Positions 1 to 5,629 of a stretch of 5,995 nucleotides of DNA are shown one piece after another. The stretch lies in assembly GCA_030950825.1 (NCBI GenBank), contig JAUZQT010000093.1, positions 1-5,995 of the forward strand, given 5' to 3'. The translations under genes and the position numbers were made by a program. This DNA comes from Mariprofundaceae bacterium (GTDB lineage Bacteria > Pseudomonadota > Zetaproteobacteria > Mariprofundales > Mariprofundaceae). The notes beneath the pieces were generated by a model. It was not told the origin of the DNA and did not search any database. It saw nothing but the letters and a program-made list of their open reading frames with translations. Each line of letters begins with the position of its first letter. Positions within the stretch are counted from its first letter, which is position 1.

Positions 1-594
1 CTCAATCGCGGCATCGAAAGTATAGCAATTTCACCGAATGAACAATTTCTGTATTTTATGATGCAAAGCCCATTGGCGAATCCTGCGGTAGCTGATTATA
101 AGGCCTCGCGTAATGTTCGTCTTTTCAAATTTGACATCGCAAAGAAAAGTGTCATTGGTGAGTACATTTACGAGCTTGATTTGCCAGACACGTTTGCAGC
201 AGATGCTATAACAACGCCACAATTTAAGGTTAAAGTGAGTGAAATGGTTGCTACGGGCTTGGATCAACTGATCGTATTAGAGCGTGTAAGTAAAACAACC
301 AAGCTTTACCGCATAAACTTGGGCGGCGCTACCAATATCCTGGGTACGGCATGGGATACGATCGGAACACTGCCGTCACTGGAGCAGTCAAACCTGCTCA
401 CTGTCATTCCCAATATCGCATCGCTTGTAAAAACCTTAGCGATGAATTCAGCTGTCGATTATCCAGGGCTTCTTCCTTCTAAAGTTGAAGGCATTGGTCT
501 ATTGAACAACAATGAACTTGTCTTAATTAACGATAACGATTTTGGCATCTTCGGTACGCCTACCAAGTTCACCATCATTCCTGCACTACCTTAA
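1..594 (+). CDS. Esterase/phytase-like beta-propeller protein, 3' part
   Basis: The frame is open from base 1, so the gene begins upstream; 197 residues are visible before the TAA stop. The ATGs at 58 and 61 are internal: the 19 codons before them read like part of the family fold (RGIESIAISPNEQFLYF, matching the usual 'G-EG-A-SPDG--LY' strand). Downstream, QLIVLER followed by KTTKLYRINL, then VEGIGLLNNNELVLINDNDFG close to the C-terminus, is the pattern of the 'esterase-like activity of phytase' family (PF13449), whose members are usually exported propeller proteins of uncertain substrate. The signal peptide, if present, lies outside the window. The reading frame ends just before a strong terminator, so this is the last gene of its transcript and is separate from ftsY. 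Family assignment is fairly secure; the actual substrate cannot be told. Phytase activity should not be assumed from the family name. Confidence 0.85.
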   Translation, partial: LNRGIESIAISPNEQFLYFMMQSPLANPAVADYKASRNVRLFKFDIAKKSVIGEYIYELDLPDTFAADAITTPQFKVKVSEMVATGLDQLIVLERVSKTTKLYRINLGGATNILGTAWDTIGTLPSLEQSNLLTVIPNIASLVKTLAMNSAVDYPGLLPSKVEGIGLLNNNELVLINDNDFGIFGTPTKFTIIPALP

Positions 595-616
595 GCAACA
601 GTTTAACTTAATAATG

Positions 617-650
617 GTCAGCCTCGTTTCTTAACGAGGCTGACTTTTTT
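617..650 (+). terminator. Intrinsic terminator after the phytase-like gene
   Basis: A perfect 12-bp stem (GTCAGCCTCGTT at 617-628 with AACGAGGCTGAC at 633-644) encloses a 4-base loop (TCTT) and is followed at once by six T (645-650). It sits 23 bases after the stop codon of the upstream gene. This is a textbook Rho-independent terminator and separates that transcript from ftsY. Confidence 0.95.
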
Positions 651-672
651 AAACCAGCCCAATCAACAAATC

Positions 673-737
673 GGGGACAGTATATCCTTTAATAAGATTG
701 CTACCCACCTGAAGTATAATAACAATATACTGCCCTC
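673..737. repeat. Imperfect inverted repeat in the ftsY upstream region
   Basis: GGGGACAGTATAT (673-685) faces ATATACTGCCCTC (725-737); the arms match at 11 of 13 positions and are separated by 39 bases. The rest of 651-896 holds no open frame that looks coding and no convincing paired -35/-10 promoter, although ftsY probably needs a promoter here because a terminator precedes it. The GGGGACAG start resembles, from memory, extragenic repeats associated with REP-type transposases. No transposase is present here, so this may be a worn repeat, an operator-like site or chance. Confidence 0.4.
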
Positions 738-882
738 TGTTTTTTCACCTTTGCAGGATCTAGGTAGTACTTTAAAAAATTATCAATTCAGATAAGCTCC
801 CCAAATATACAGAGGACTTTTACCTCATAAGCCCATGCTGGCACACGCAAATGAGCTAATAAGGCTTTATCAGCGTTACTAT

Positions 883-887
883 AGGGG
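883..887 (+). promoter_or_regulatory. Ribosome binding site of ftsY
   Basis: AGGGG lies 9 bases before the GTG at 897. An in-frame TAG at 882-884 closes the frame immediately upstream, so this GTG is the first possible start. The N-terminus it gives (FSRLKKGLSRSRE) is the usual beginning of the FtsY N domain. Confidence 0.75.
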
Positions 888-896
888 ATAAATTCA

Positions 897-1799
897 GTGG
901 CATCTTTATTTTCACGATTAAAAAAAGGGCTAAGTCGTAGCCGTGAAAGCTTAGCACAGCTTATTCCCAGTAAAAATACCGAGAACCAAATTCAAATTAA
1001 CTGGGAAGATGTAGAGGATGGCTTGATTATGGCTGACTGCGGACCCACATTATCCGCAAAGTTGATTGTAAAAGCTAAGCAAAACAAGCGGAATCCCATT
1101 GCAGGCTTAAAGCAGGCCATGATGGCCACCTTTCCCGATCTTAAAGCTGTTCAAGAGGCAAACAGGCCTCCCTTTGTCTTATTGGTTATTGGTGTCAACG
1201 GCACAGGCAAAACAACCACGATTGGAAAACTGGCCACCATGTATCGCCAGCAAGGGCAATCCGTCCTTATTGGCGCTGGCGACACCTTTCGTGCGGCAGC
1301 TGTTGACCAGCTGGCCGTGTGGGCAGAAAGAGCTGGAGCAGATATCGTGCGCCAACATGAAGGGGCTGATCCTGCGGCTGTGGCCTTTGACACAGTACAA
1401 CGCGGCATTGCCCGTAACTACGATGTGGTCATCATTGATACGGCTGGGCGTGTGCAAACAGATAAGGGGCTCATGGAAGAGCTTGCCAAGGTTCGCCGTG
1501 TCATCAGCAGATCACTGGAGGGTTCCCCCCATGAAGTGTGGCACGTGGTAGATGGAGGAACAGGTCATAATGCCATCGTACAAGTCGATAAATTTCGCGA
1601 AGTTGCAGGGACAACTGGCCTCATTATCACCAAGCTTGATGGCTCCGCCAAGGGCGGTATTGTTATACAGCTAAGTGACACTTACGGCCTTCCTATTCGC
1701 TATATTGGCGTTGGTGAGTCTCTGGAAGATTTAATGCCCTTTGACGCAGAAGCTTTTGTCAGCAGCCTGCTTCCAGAGTCTAACGGTGCAGAAATCTAA
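897..1799 (+). CDS. ftsY: Signal recognition particle receptor FtsY
   Basis: FtsY is the membrane-associated SRP receptor GTPase. It docks Ffh-bound ribosomes at the inner membrane and reciprocally activates GTP hydrolysis with Ffh. The 300-residue product contains the whole NG core: the N-domain helices (residues 1-85, starting SLFSRLKKGLSRSRESL), the P-loop GVNGTGKTT (99-107), the SRP-GTPase insertion motif DTFRAAA (129-135), DTAGR (181-185), TKLDG (245-249) and the closing GVGESLEDLMPFD (271-283). It starts with GTG and lacks the long acidic A domain of E. coli FtsY, leaving only the short amphipathic N-terminal helix as a membrane contact; short forms of this kind are common in bacteria. 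One oddity is the loop usually read as D-A-T/S-T-G-Q, which here is DGGTGH (219-224), with His in place of the conserved Gln. The stop is 14 bases before a miniature repeat element, and no ftsE/ftsX follows. Confidence 0.97.
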   Translation: MASLFSRLKKGLSRSRESLAQLIPSKNTENQIQINWEDVEDGLIMADCGPTLSAKLIVKAKQNKRNPIAGLKQAMMATFPDLKAVQEANRPPFVLLVIGVNGTGKTTTIGKLATMYRQQGQSVLIGAGDTFRAAAVDQLAVWAERAGADIVRQHEGADPAAVAFDTVQRGIARNYDVVIIDTAGRVQTDKGLMEELAKVRRVISRSLEGSPHEVWHVVDGGTGHNAIVQVDKFREVAGTTGLIITKLDGSAKGGIVIQLSDTYGLPIRYIGVGESLEDLMPFDAEAFVSSLLPESNGAEI

Positions 1800-1813
1800 G
1801 CTGTTGTGCACTA

Positions 1814-1898
1814 TTGAACGGGAATTAAATAACTTGCGCAATTCATGCTGAACAAAAACACTGCGCTTCAAATGCACATGTTATTTAATCCCCGTTCC
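1814..1898. mobile_element. Miniature inverted-repeat element, short copy (MITE-like)
   Basis: An 85-bp non-autonomous element. Its left end (TTGAACGGGAATTAAATAAC, 1814-1833) is the inverted complement of the right end (1873-1898, ending GTTATTTAATCCCCGTTCC), with three mismatches over the inner 24 bases. TA dinucleotides flank it (1812-1813 and 1899-1900), as in TA-targeting IS630/Tc1-type insertion, although the outermost base of the right end seems lost. It matches the copy at 2417-2579 base for base except for five substitutions, that end base, and the absence of 77 internal bp. It covers the 3' flank of ftsY and the first 18 codons of the DUF523 gene. It encodes no transposase, so any mobilisation would need an enzyme supplied in trans. 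Confidence 0.8.
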
Positions 1899-2375
1899 TA
1901 TATACTTATCTCTGCATGTTTGCTCGGTGAAAAGGTTCGTTTTGACGGAAAAACTAAAAAGGTTGAATCTCTAATTCTTGAACGATGGCAAGCCGACAAG
2001 CAATTACTTTCGCTATGCCCTGAAGTCGCTGGTGGCCTGACCGTGCCACGACCTGCCGCTGAAATCCAAGACGGTGATGTCATCAATATATTGGGTGAAA
2101 ATATTAGTCTAAATTTTCATCGCGGTGCCCAAGAGGCCCTGCGTTTATGCAAAAAACATCAAATCCGCATGGCTATTTTAAAAGAAGGAAGCCCTTCTTG
2201 CGGTGTCAATCGAATCAATGATGGAAGCTTCACACGCACAAAAATAATAGGCCAAGGCATCACCAGCACACTGCTTCAAAAACATGGCGTACAAGTGTTC
2301 AGCGAGCAACAATTAAACGAGGCTGCGGCATATTTTTATGTGACCTTACAGCAACAAGCCTATAGGCAAGACTAA
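1845..2375 (+). CDS. DUF523 family (TudS-like) iron-sulfur protein
   Basis: The protein has the full DUF523 pattern: ILISACLLG (residues 20-28), LCPEVAGGLTVPRPAAEI (57-74), AILKEGSPSCG (110-120), a degenerate 'DGSF' (126-129), then GQGITSTLL and GVQVFSE. Three cysteines (25, 58, 119) sit in the three conserved motifs; in the characterised family member TudS, a 2-thiouracil desulfurase, three cysteines hold a [4Fe-4S] cluster. A thiopyrimidine-desulfurase role is therefore possible but rests on family only. The segment GVNRIND replaces the more usual GSGxIYDG. The longest frame starts at ATG 1845; further in-frame ATGs lie at 1872 and 1878, and the last gives MLFNPRSYILISACLLG, the N-terminal length typical of the family. 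All three are inside the miniature element, none has a visible Shine-Dalgarno, and a TAA at 1830-1832 blocks extension. The N-terminus is thus element-derived. The gene is 45 bases after ftsY and may be co-transcribed with it. Confidence 0.9.
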   Translation: MLNKNTALQMHMLFNPRSYILISACLLGEKVRFDGKTKKVESLILERWQADKQLLSLCPEVAGGLTVPRPAAEIQDGDVINILGENISLNFHRGAQEALRLCKKHQIRMAILKEGSPSCGVNRINDGSFTRTKIIGQGITSTLLQKHGVQVFSEQQLNEAAAYFYVTLQQQAYRQD

Positions 2376-2444
2376 ATGAGACTTTTTCAGGAGCTTTCCC
2401 TATGATTCGCGCCCTATGGAACAGGAATTAAATAACATGCGCAA

Positions 2445-2529
2445 TTCATGCTTGTCTTTTTGCCCAGCATGGGCGTTGCAAAAAAAGCTTACATCGCAGG
2501 CTATGCTTCGCTTTTTACGCCTTCATGCT
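2445..2529. repeat. 8-bp direct repeats bounding the segment missing from the short copy
   Basis: TTCATGCT occurs at 2445-2452 and again at 2522-2529, 77 bases apart. The short element at 1814-1898 has a single TTCATGCT (1842-1849), flanked on the left by what precedes the first repeat and on the right by what follows the second. This is the footprint of a deletion by slippage or recombination between the direct repeats. Confidence 0.8.
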
Positions 2530-2530
2530 G
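2465..2530. repeat. Internal hairpin of the full-length element
   Basis: CAGCATG (2465-2471) pairs with CATGCTG (2524-2530), GGCG (2472-2475) with CGCC (2518-2521), and AAAAAGC (2482-2488) with GCTTTTT (2510-2516), with small bulges between and a 21-base apical loop. A smaller alternative stem, GCCCA-GCA-TGGGC, lies at 2462-2474. The hairpin falls almost wholly in the 77 bp lost from the short copy. Confidence 0.55.
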
Positions 2531-2605
2531 AACAAAAACACTGCGCTTCAAATGCGCATGTTATTTAATTCCCGTTCCATACAGTCAGTTATCATCTGAC
2601 CTTTT

Positions 2606-2609
2606 GGAG
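2606..2609 (+). promoter_or_regulatory. Ribosome binding site that bears on the ileS start
   Basis: GGAG at 2606-2609 leaves only 1 base before the ATG at 2611 but 7 bases before the in-frame GTG at 2617. The spacing favours GTG 2617 (product starting M-SEQATFDYKNT) as the translation start actually used. The ATG at 2611 adds just two residues. Confidence 0.55.
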
Positions 2610-2610
2610 C

Positions 2611-5385
2611 ATGACCGTGTCTGAGCAAGCAACCTTTGATTATAAAAACACCGTTTTCCTACCGAAAACTAATTTCCCCATGCGTGGCAATTTGCCAGTC
2701 AATGAGCCGAAACGCTTAGCGAAGTGGGAAGAAGCCAACCTTTACGCACAAATTCGTGAAGCGCGGAAAGATGCGCCGAAATTTATTCTTCATGATGGCC
2801 CGCCCTATGCCAATGGTTCGATTCATATTGGCCATGCTGTGAATAAAGTTTTAAAAGATATTGTGGTGCGATCGCGTACGATGATGGGCTTTGATGCCCC
2901 TTATGTGCCCGGTTGGGATTGTCATGGCTTGCCGATTGAGTTAAAAGTTGAAGAAAAGTTCAAGAAAAAGAAGCGTAAAAAAGAAGATATTAGCGATAGT
3001 GAATTTCGTGCTGAATGTCGTGAATATGCTAAAGGGCAAATTGATATTCAACGTGAAGAGTTCAAGCGTTTGGCTATTACAGGCGATTGGGAAAACCCGT
3101 ATGTCACCATGGATTATGCGTTTGAGGCCAATACAGTGCGTGAAATTGGTCTTTTTTTAGAAAATGGAGGCTTGTATAAGGGTGCCAAACCCGTGCATTG
3201 GTGTGTTTCTTGTGCGACAGCCTTGGCGGAAGCTGAAGTGGAACATGAGGATCACACGTCTCACTCGATTTTTGTAAAATTCAAAGCGGCCGAAGACTTA
3301 ACTGACATCGATCCAGCTTTAAGCGGTCAAATGTCGGTGGTAATTTGGACAACGACACCTTGGACTATTCCAGCCAACTTAGCGGTATCTGTTGGCCCAG
3401 ATCTTGATTATGTAGCTCTGTGCATCACCAATGCAGACGAATGTGAGAATTTAAGCGTGGGTGAAAGCATCATCTTGGCTGAAGCTCTTGCTGAGAACGT
3501 CTTAAAAGAAATTAAAGTTGAAGCTGAGTCGATTGCCCATTTCAAAGGTTGGCAATTAGAAAACCGAAAATTTCGGCATCCCTACTTGGATCAAAATGCG
3601 CCGATTTTGGTGGGTGGACATGTCACACTTGAAGCAGGTACAGGTTGCGTACACACAGCGCCTGGCCATGGTCAAGAAGATTATGAAATATCATTAAAAT
3701 ATGGCATTAAAGCCTTTAACCCTGTGAATGATCATGGTATTTTTGAAGAAGCCACACCTGTGGTTGAAGGTCATCATGTCTATAAAGCCAATGCTGTGAT
3801 GGTTGAGCATTTGCAGAGTTGCGGCGCATTGTTGGCGACCGATCAAATTCGCCATTCCTACCCGCATTGCTGGCGCTGCCACAAACCATTGATTTTTCGT
3901 GCAACGCCACAGTGGTTTATTTCCATGGATAAAAATGAGCTGCGTGAGAAAGCCTTGCAAGCGATTAAGGAAACGGCGTGGACACCCGCTTGGGGTGAAA
4001 ACCGCATTCGTGGTATGGTTGAACAGCGCCCAGATTGGTGCGTTTCTCGACAACGCAATTGGGGTGTACCTATTACGGCGATTCGCTGTGCTTGCGGCTC
4101 ACATGCGGTGACAAGCCCTGAAGTGGTGGAAGGCATTGCCAAAGAAGTGGCGCAAGCGGGCGCTGATGTTTGGTTTGCCAAAGATGTTGCTGGCTTTTTG
4201 CCAGAAGGAGCGAAGTGCCCAGATTGTGGCGGTTCCGATTTTGAAAAAGAAACGGATATTTTGGATGTTTGGTTTGATTCAGGTTCAACGTATGCCGGTG
4301 TTTTAGAGAAGCGTGATGAGTTACAAAGCCCTGCTGATTTGTATTTGGAAGGCAGCGATCAACATCGCGGTTGGTTCCAGTCATCCTTGCTTGAATCCAT
4401 TGGAACCCGTGGCGTAGCACCGTTTAAAGCGGTGTTAACGCATGGCTTTGTGGTGGATAAAAACGGCAATAAAATGTCCAAATCCAAGGGAAATGTGGTT
4501 GCGCCGCAAAAAATTATCAATCAAATGGGTGCTGATATTCTGCGCTTGTGGATTACTTCGGCAGATTATTCGGCGGATATTCGTATTTCCGATGAAATCA
4601 TCAAGCAGCTGGCTGAATCCTACCGTCGCATTCGTAATACCATTCGTTTCTTGTTAAGTAATATTGAAAACTTTGATGCGACAACACTTGTGCCTGTGCA
4701 AGAGCGTCATGCATTGGATCAATGGGCGATGCACCGTTTGGCAGACGTATCAAAAAATGTTCAGGCTTCTTATAACGCCTACCATTTCCATCAAATCCAT
4801 CAGGAAGTTCATAATTTCTGCTCGGTGGACTTGGGCGGTTTTTACCTCGATGTGATCAAAGATCGTTTGTATTGCGATGCGGCGGACTCTGCACGTCGTA
4901 TGTCTGCACAAAGTACCTTGTATGACATGGCGCATGTTTTAACACGTTTGATCGCACCGATTGTGCCTATTACTGCTGAAGAGATATGGGACTTTTTACC
5001 AGGTGCCGAAGATGGCAGCATTCATTTGCAATGTTTTAGTGAGGTTCAAAATCTTGAGATTGATGCTGATGCATGGACAAAGTTTTTTACCATGCGTGAA
5101 CTAGTAAATACAGCGATGGATACGGCGAAAAAAGATAAGATTGTGGGTTCATCCATTGCCGCACACGTGAGTATTCCTAATTTGGATATCGCATTTGCCG
5201 AAAGCATCAACGAAAGTTATGAACAGCTATTGATTGTAGCCAAAGCCAACGCGGGTGAATCCTTAAGTATTGAAGCTGCTAGTGGCATCAAGTGCCCACG
5301 CTGTTGGAATGTGAGTGAGCCTGCTGATGCAGCCCATGCTATCCACAGTGAAATTTGCCCGCGTTGTTTTGATGTGGTGGTGTAG
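2611..5385 (+). CDS. ileS: Isoleucyl-tRNA synthetase
   Basis: This cytoplasmic class I synthetase charges tRNA-Ile with isoleucine and edits misactivated valine. The 924-residue length is normal for bacterial-type IleS. The HIGH motif is at residues 72-75 within HDGPPYANGSIHIGH, and KMSKS is at 621-625. The CP1 editing domain is marked by TTTPW (247-251) and GTGCVHTAPGHGQEDY (343-358), whose Asp357 matches the conserved editing aspartate. The catalytic core also shows CVSRQRNWGVP, LDVWFDSG (551-558) and YLEGSDQHRGWFQSSLL. A C-terminal zinc finger has cysteines 895, 898, 916 and 919. A second Cys pair set (493/495 and 536/539) forms a ribbon-like insert absent from E. coli IleS but seen in many other bacteria; the first pair is CxC, not CxxC. 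The protein stops five residues after the last zinc cysteine, a few residues short of many homologues, and the usual lspA partner does not follow. Its leader is almost entirely the miniature element. Confidence 0.98.
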   Translation: MTVSEQATFDYKNTVFLPKTNFPMRGNLPVNEPKRLAKWEEANLYAQIREARKDAPKFILHDGPPYANGSIHIGHAVNKVLKDIVVRSRTMMGFDAPYVPGWDCHGLPIELKVEEKFKKKKRKKEDISDSEFRAECREYAKGQIDIQREEFKRLAITGDWENPYVTMDYAFEANTVREIGLFLENGGLYKGAKPVHWCVSCATALAEAEVEHEDHTSHSIFVKFKAAEDLTDIDPALSGQMSVVIWTTTPWTIPANLAVSVGPDLDYVALCITNADECENLSVGESIILAEALAENVLKEIKVEAESIAHFKGWQLENRKFRHPYLDQNAPILVGGHVTLEAGTGCVHTAPGHGQEDYEISLKYGIKAFNPVNDHGIFEEATPVVEGHHVYKANAVMVEHLQSCGALLATDQIRHSYPHCWRCHKPLIFRATPQWFISMDKNELREKALQAIKETAWTPAWGENRIRGMVEQRPDWCVSRQRNWGVPITAIRCACGSHAVTSPEVVEGIAKEVAQAGADVWFAKDVAGFLPEGAKCPDCGGSDFEKETDILDVWFDSGSTYAGVLEKRDELQSPADLYLEGSDQHRGWFQSSLLESIGTRGVAPFKAVLTHGFVVDKNGNKMSKSKGNVVAPQKIINQMGADILRLWITSADYSADIRISDEIIKQLAESYRRIRNTIRFLLSNIENFDATTLVPVQERHALDQWAMHRLADVSKNVQASYNAYHFHQIHQEVHNFCSVDLGGFYLDVIKDRLYCDAADSARRMSAQSTLYDMAHVLTRLIAPIVPITAEEIWDFLPGAEDGSIHLQCFSEVQNLEIDADAWTKFFTMRELVNTAMDTAKKDKIVGSSIAAHVSIPNLDIAFAESINESYEQLLIVAKANAGESLSIEAASGIKCPRCWNVSEPADAAHAIHSEICPRCFDVVV

Positions 5386-5541
5386 GGGTATTCCAAAACC
5401 AACCTATATCATGCCAGTGATGTTGAGCTGGATGGCAATAGTTTAAGGCTGTCTGTTTGTACTGATTGTAGTGGATGGGGTGACTACAAAGATTTTCAGT
5501 TAAATCTTGAAGATATGGTTCTTGAAAAGAGGACTCAGTGA
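5386..5541 (+). pseudogene. Start-less coding-like remnant, possibly CVNH (cyanovirin-N-type) domain
   Basis: Directly after the ileS TAG, the same frame stays open for 51 codons to a TGA at 5539-5541. The translation is not random in look: it begins GYSKTNLYHASDVELDGNSL and continues with SVCTDCSGWGDYKDF and QLNLEDMV. The order 'x-S/D-V-x-L-D-G-x-x-L-x-x-x-C ... G ... L-N-L' resembles half of a cyanovirin-N homology lectin repeat; this is pattern recognition from memory and is tentative. There is no in-frame ATG, GTG or TTG before the ATG at 5514, so the stretch cannot be translated by itself as a domain. The simplest view is the 3' end of a gene whose front was lost in a rearrangement that joined it to the ileS end. 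Readthrough of the TAG would instead give a C-terminally extended IleS. Confidence 0.35.
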
Positions 5542-5617
5542 GTGATGGTTAGTTTTATAATAGTGGTTCAGATTGGATGAAATTGATAATCAAGTTTAAT
5601 AATTCGGTCATTCGTAT

Positions 5618-5624
5618 GAGAGGG
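5618..5624 (+). promoter_or_regulatory. Ribosome binding site of the secreted protein gene
   Basis: GAGAGGG lies 5 bases before the ATG at 5630, a well-placed Shine-Dalgarno that supports this start. The rest of 5542-5617 is AT-rich and holds no gene; a TATAAT at 5556-5561 has no matching -35. Confidence 0.7.
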
Positions 5625-5629
5625 TACCA

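Larger units (their letters stand above)
2417..2579. mobile_element. Miniature inverted-repeat element, full-length copy (MITE-like)
   Basis: A 163-bp element with 27-bp terminal inverted repeats (2417-2443, beginning TGGAACAGGAATTAAATAAC; 2553-2579, ending TTATTTAATTCCCGTTCCA) that differ at one base. It is flanked by TA on both sides (2415-2416, 2580-2581), which fits a TA target-site duplication. It carries no gene of meaningful length. The interior is itself partly palindromic (see 2465-2530), so the whole element can fold as a nested hairpin. It ends 31 bases before the annotated ileS start, so any ileS promoter must lie inside it or further upstream; I see no good -35/-10 pair within it. 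The family of the parental transposase cannot be named from the window. Confidence 0.85.

Noticed and set aside
31..267. Minus-strand 78-codon frame at the left edge
   Set aside because: It is antisense to the phytase-like coding sequence and lacks any recognisable motif.
715..720. TATAAT as a promoter -10 for ftsY
   Set aside because: No acceptable -35 lies 16-18 bases upstream, and the local sequence is AT-rich; a TATAAT alone is weak evidence.
1151..1551. Several open frames on both strands within ftsY (minus 1151-1408 and 1179-1457, plus 1174-1551)
   Set aside because: They overlap the fully conserved GTPase core of FtsY in other frames, have no ribosome sites and give no family-like sequence; they are shadows.
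2376..2610. T-box or other riboswitch in front of ileS
   Set aside because: The leader is explained by the inverted-repeat element; I see no T-box bulge, no specifier loop and no terminator/antiterminator pair.
3694..4420. Minus-strand frames of 107-119 codons across the middle of ileS
   Set aside because: They lie antisense to the conserved catalytic and editing domains of ileS, and their translations resemble no protein family.
5556..5561. TATAAT as a promoter -10 for the secreted protein gene
   Set aside because: The nearest -35-like hexamer, TTGAAA at 5522-5527, is 28 bases away, too far for a standard promoter.
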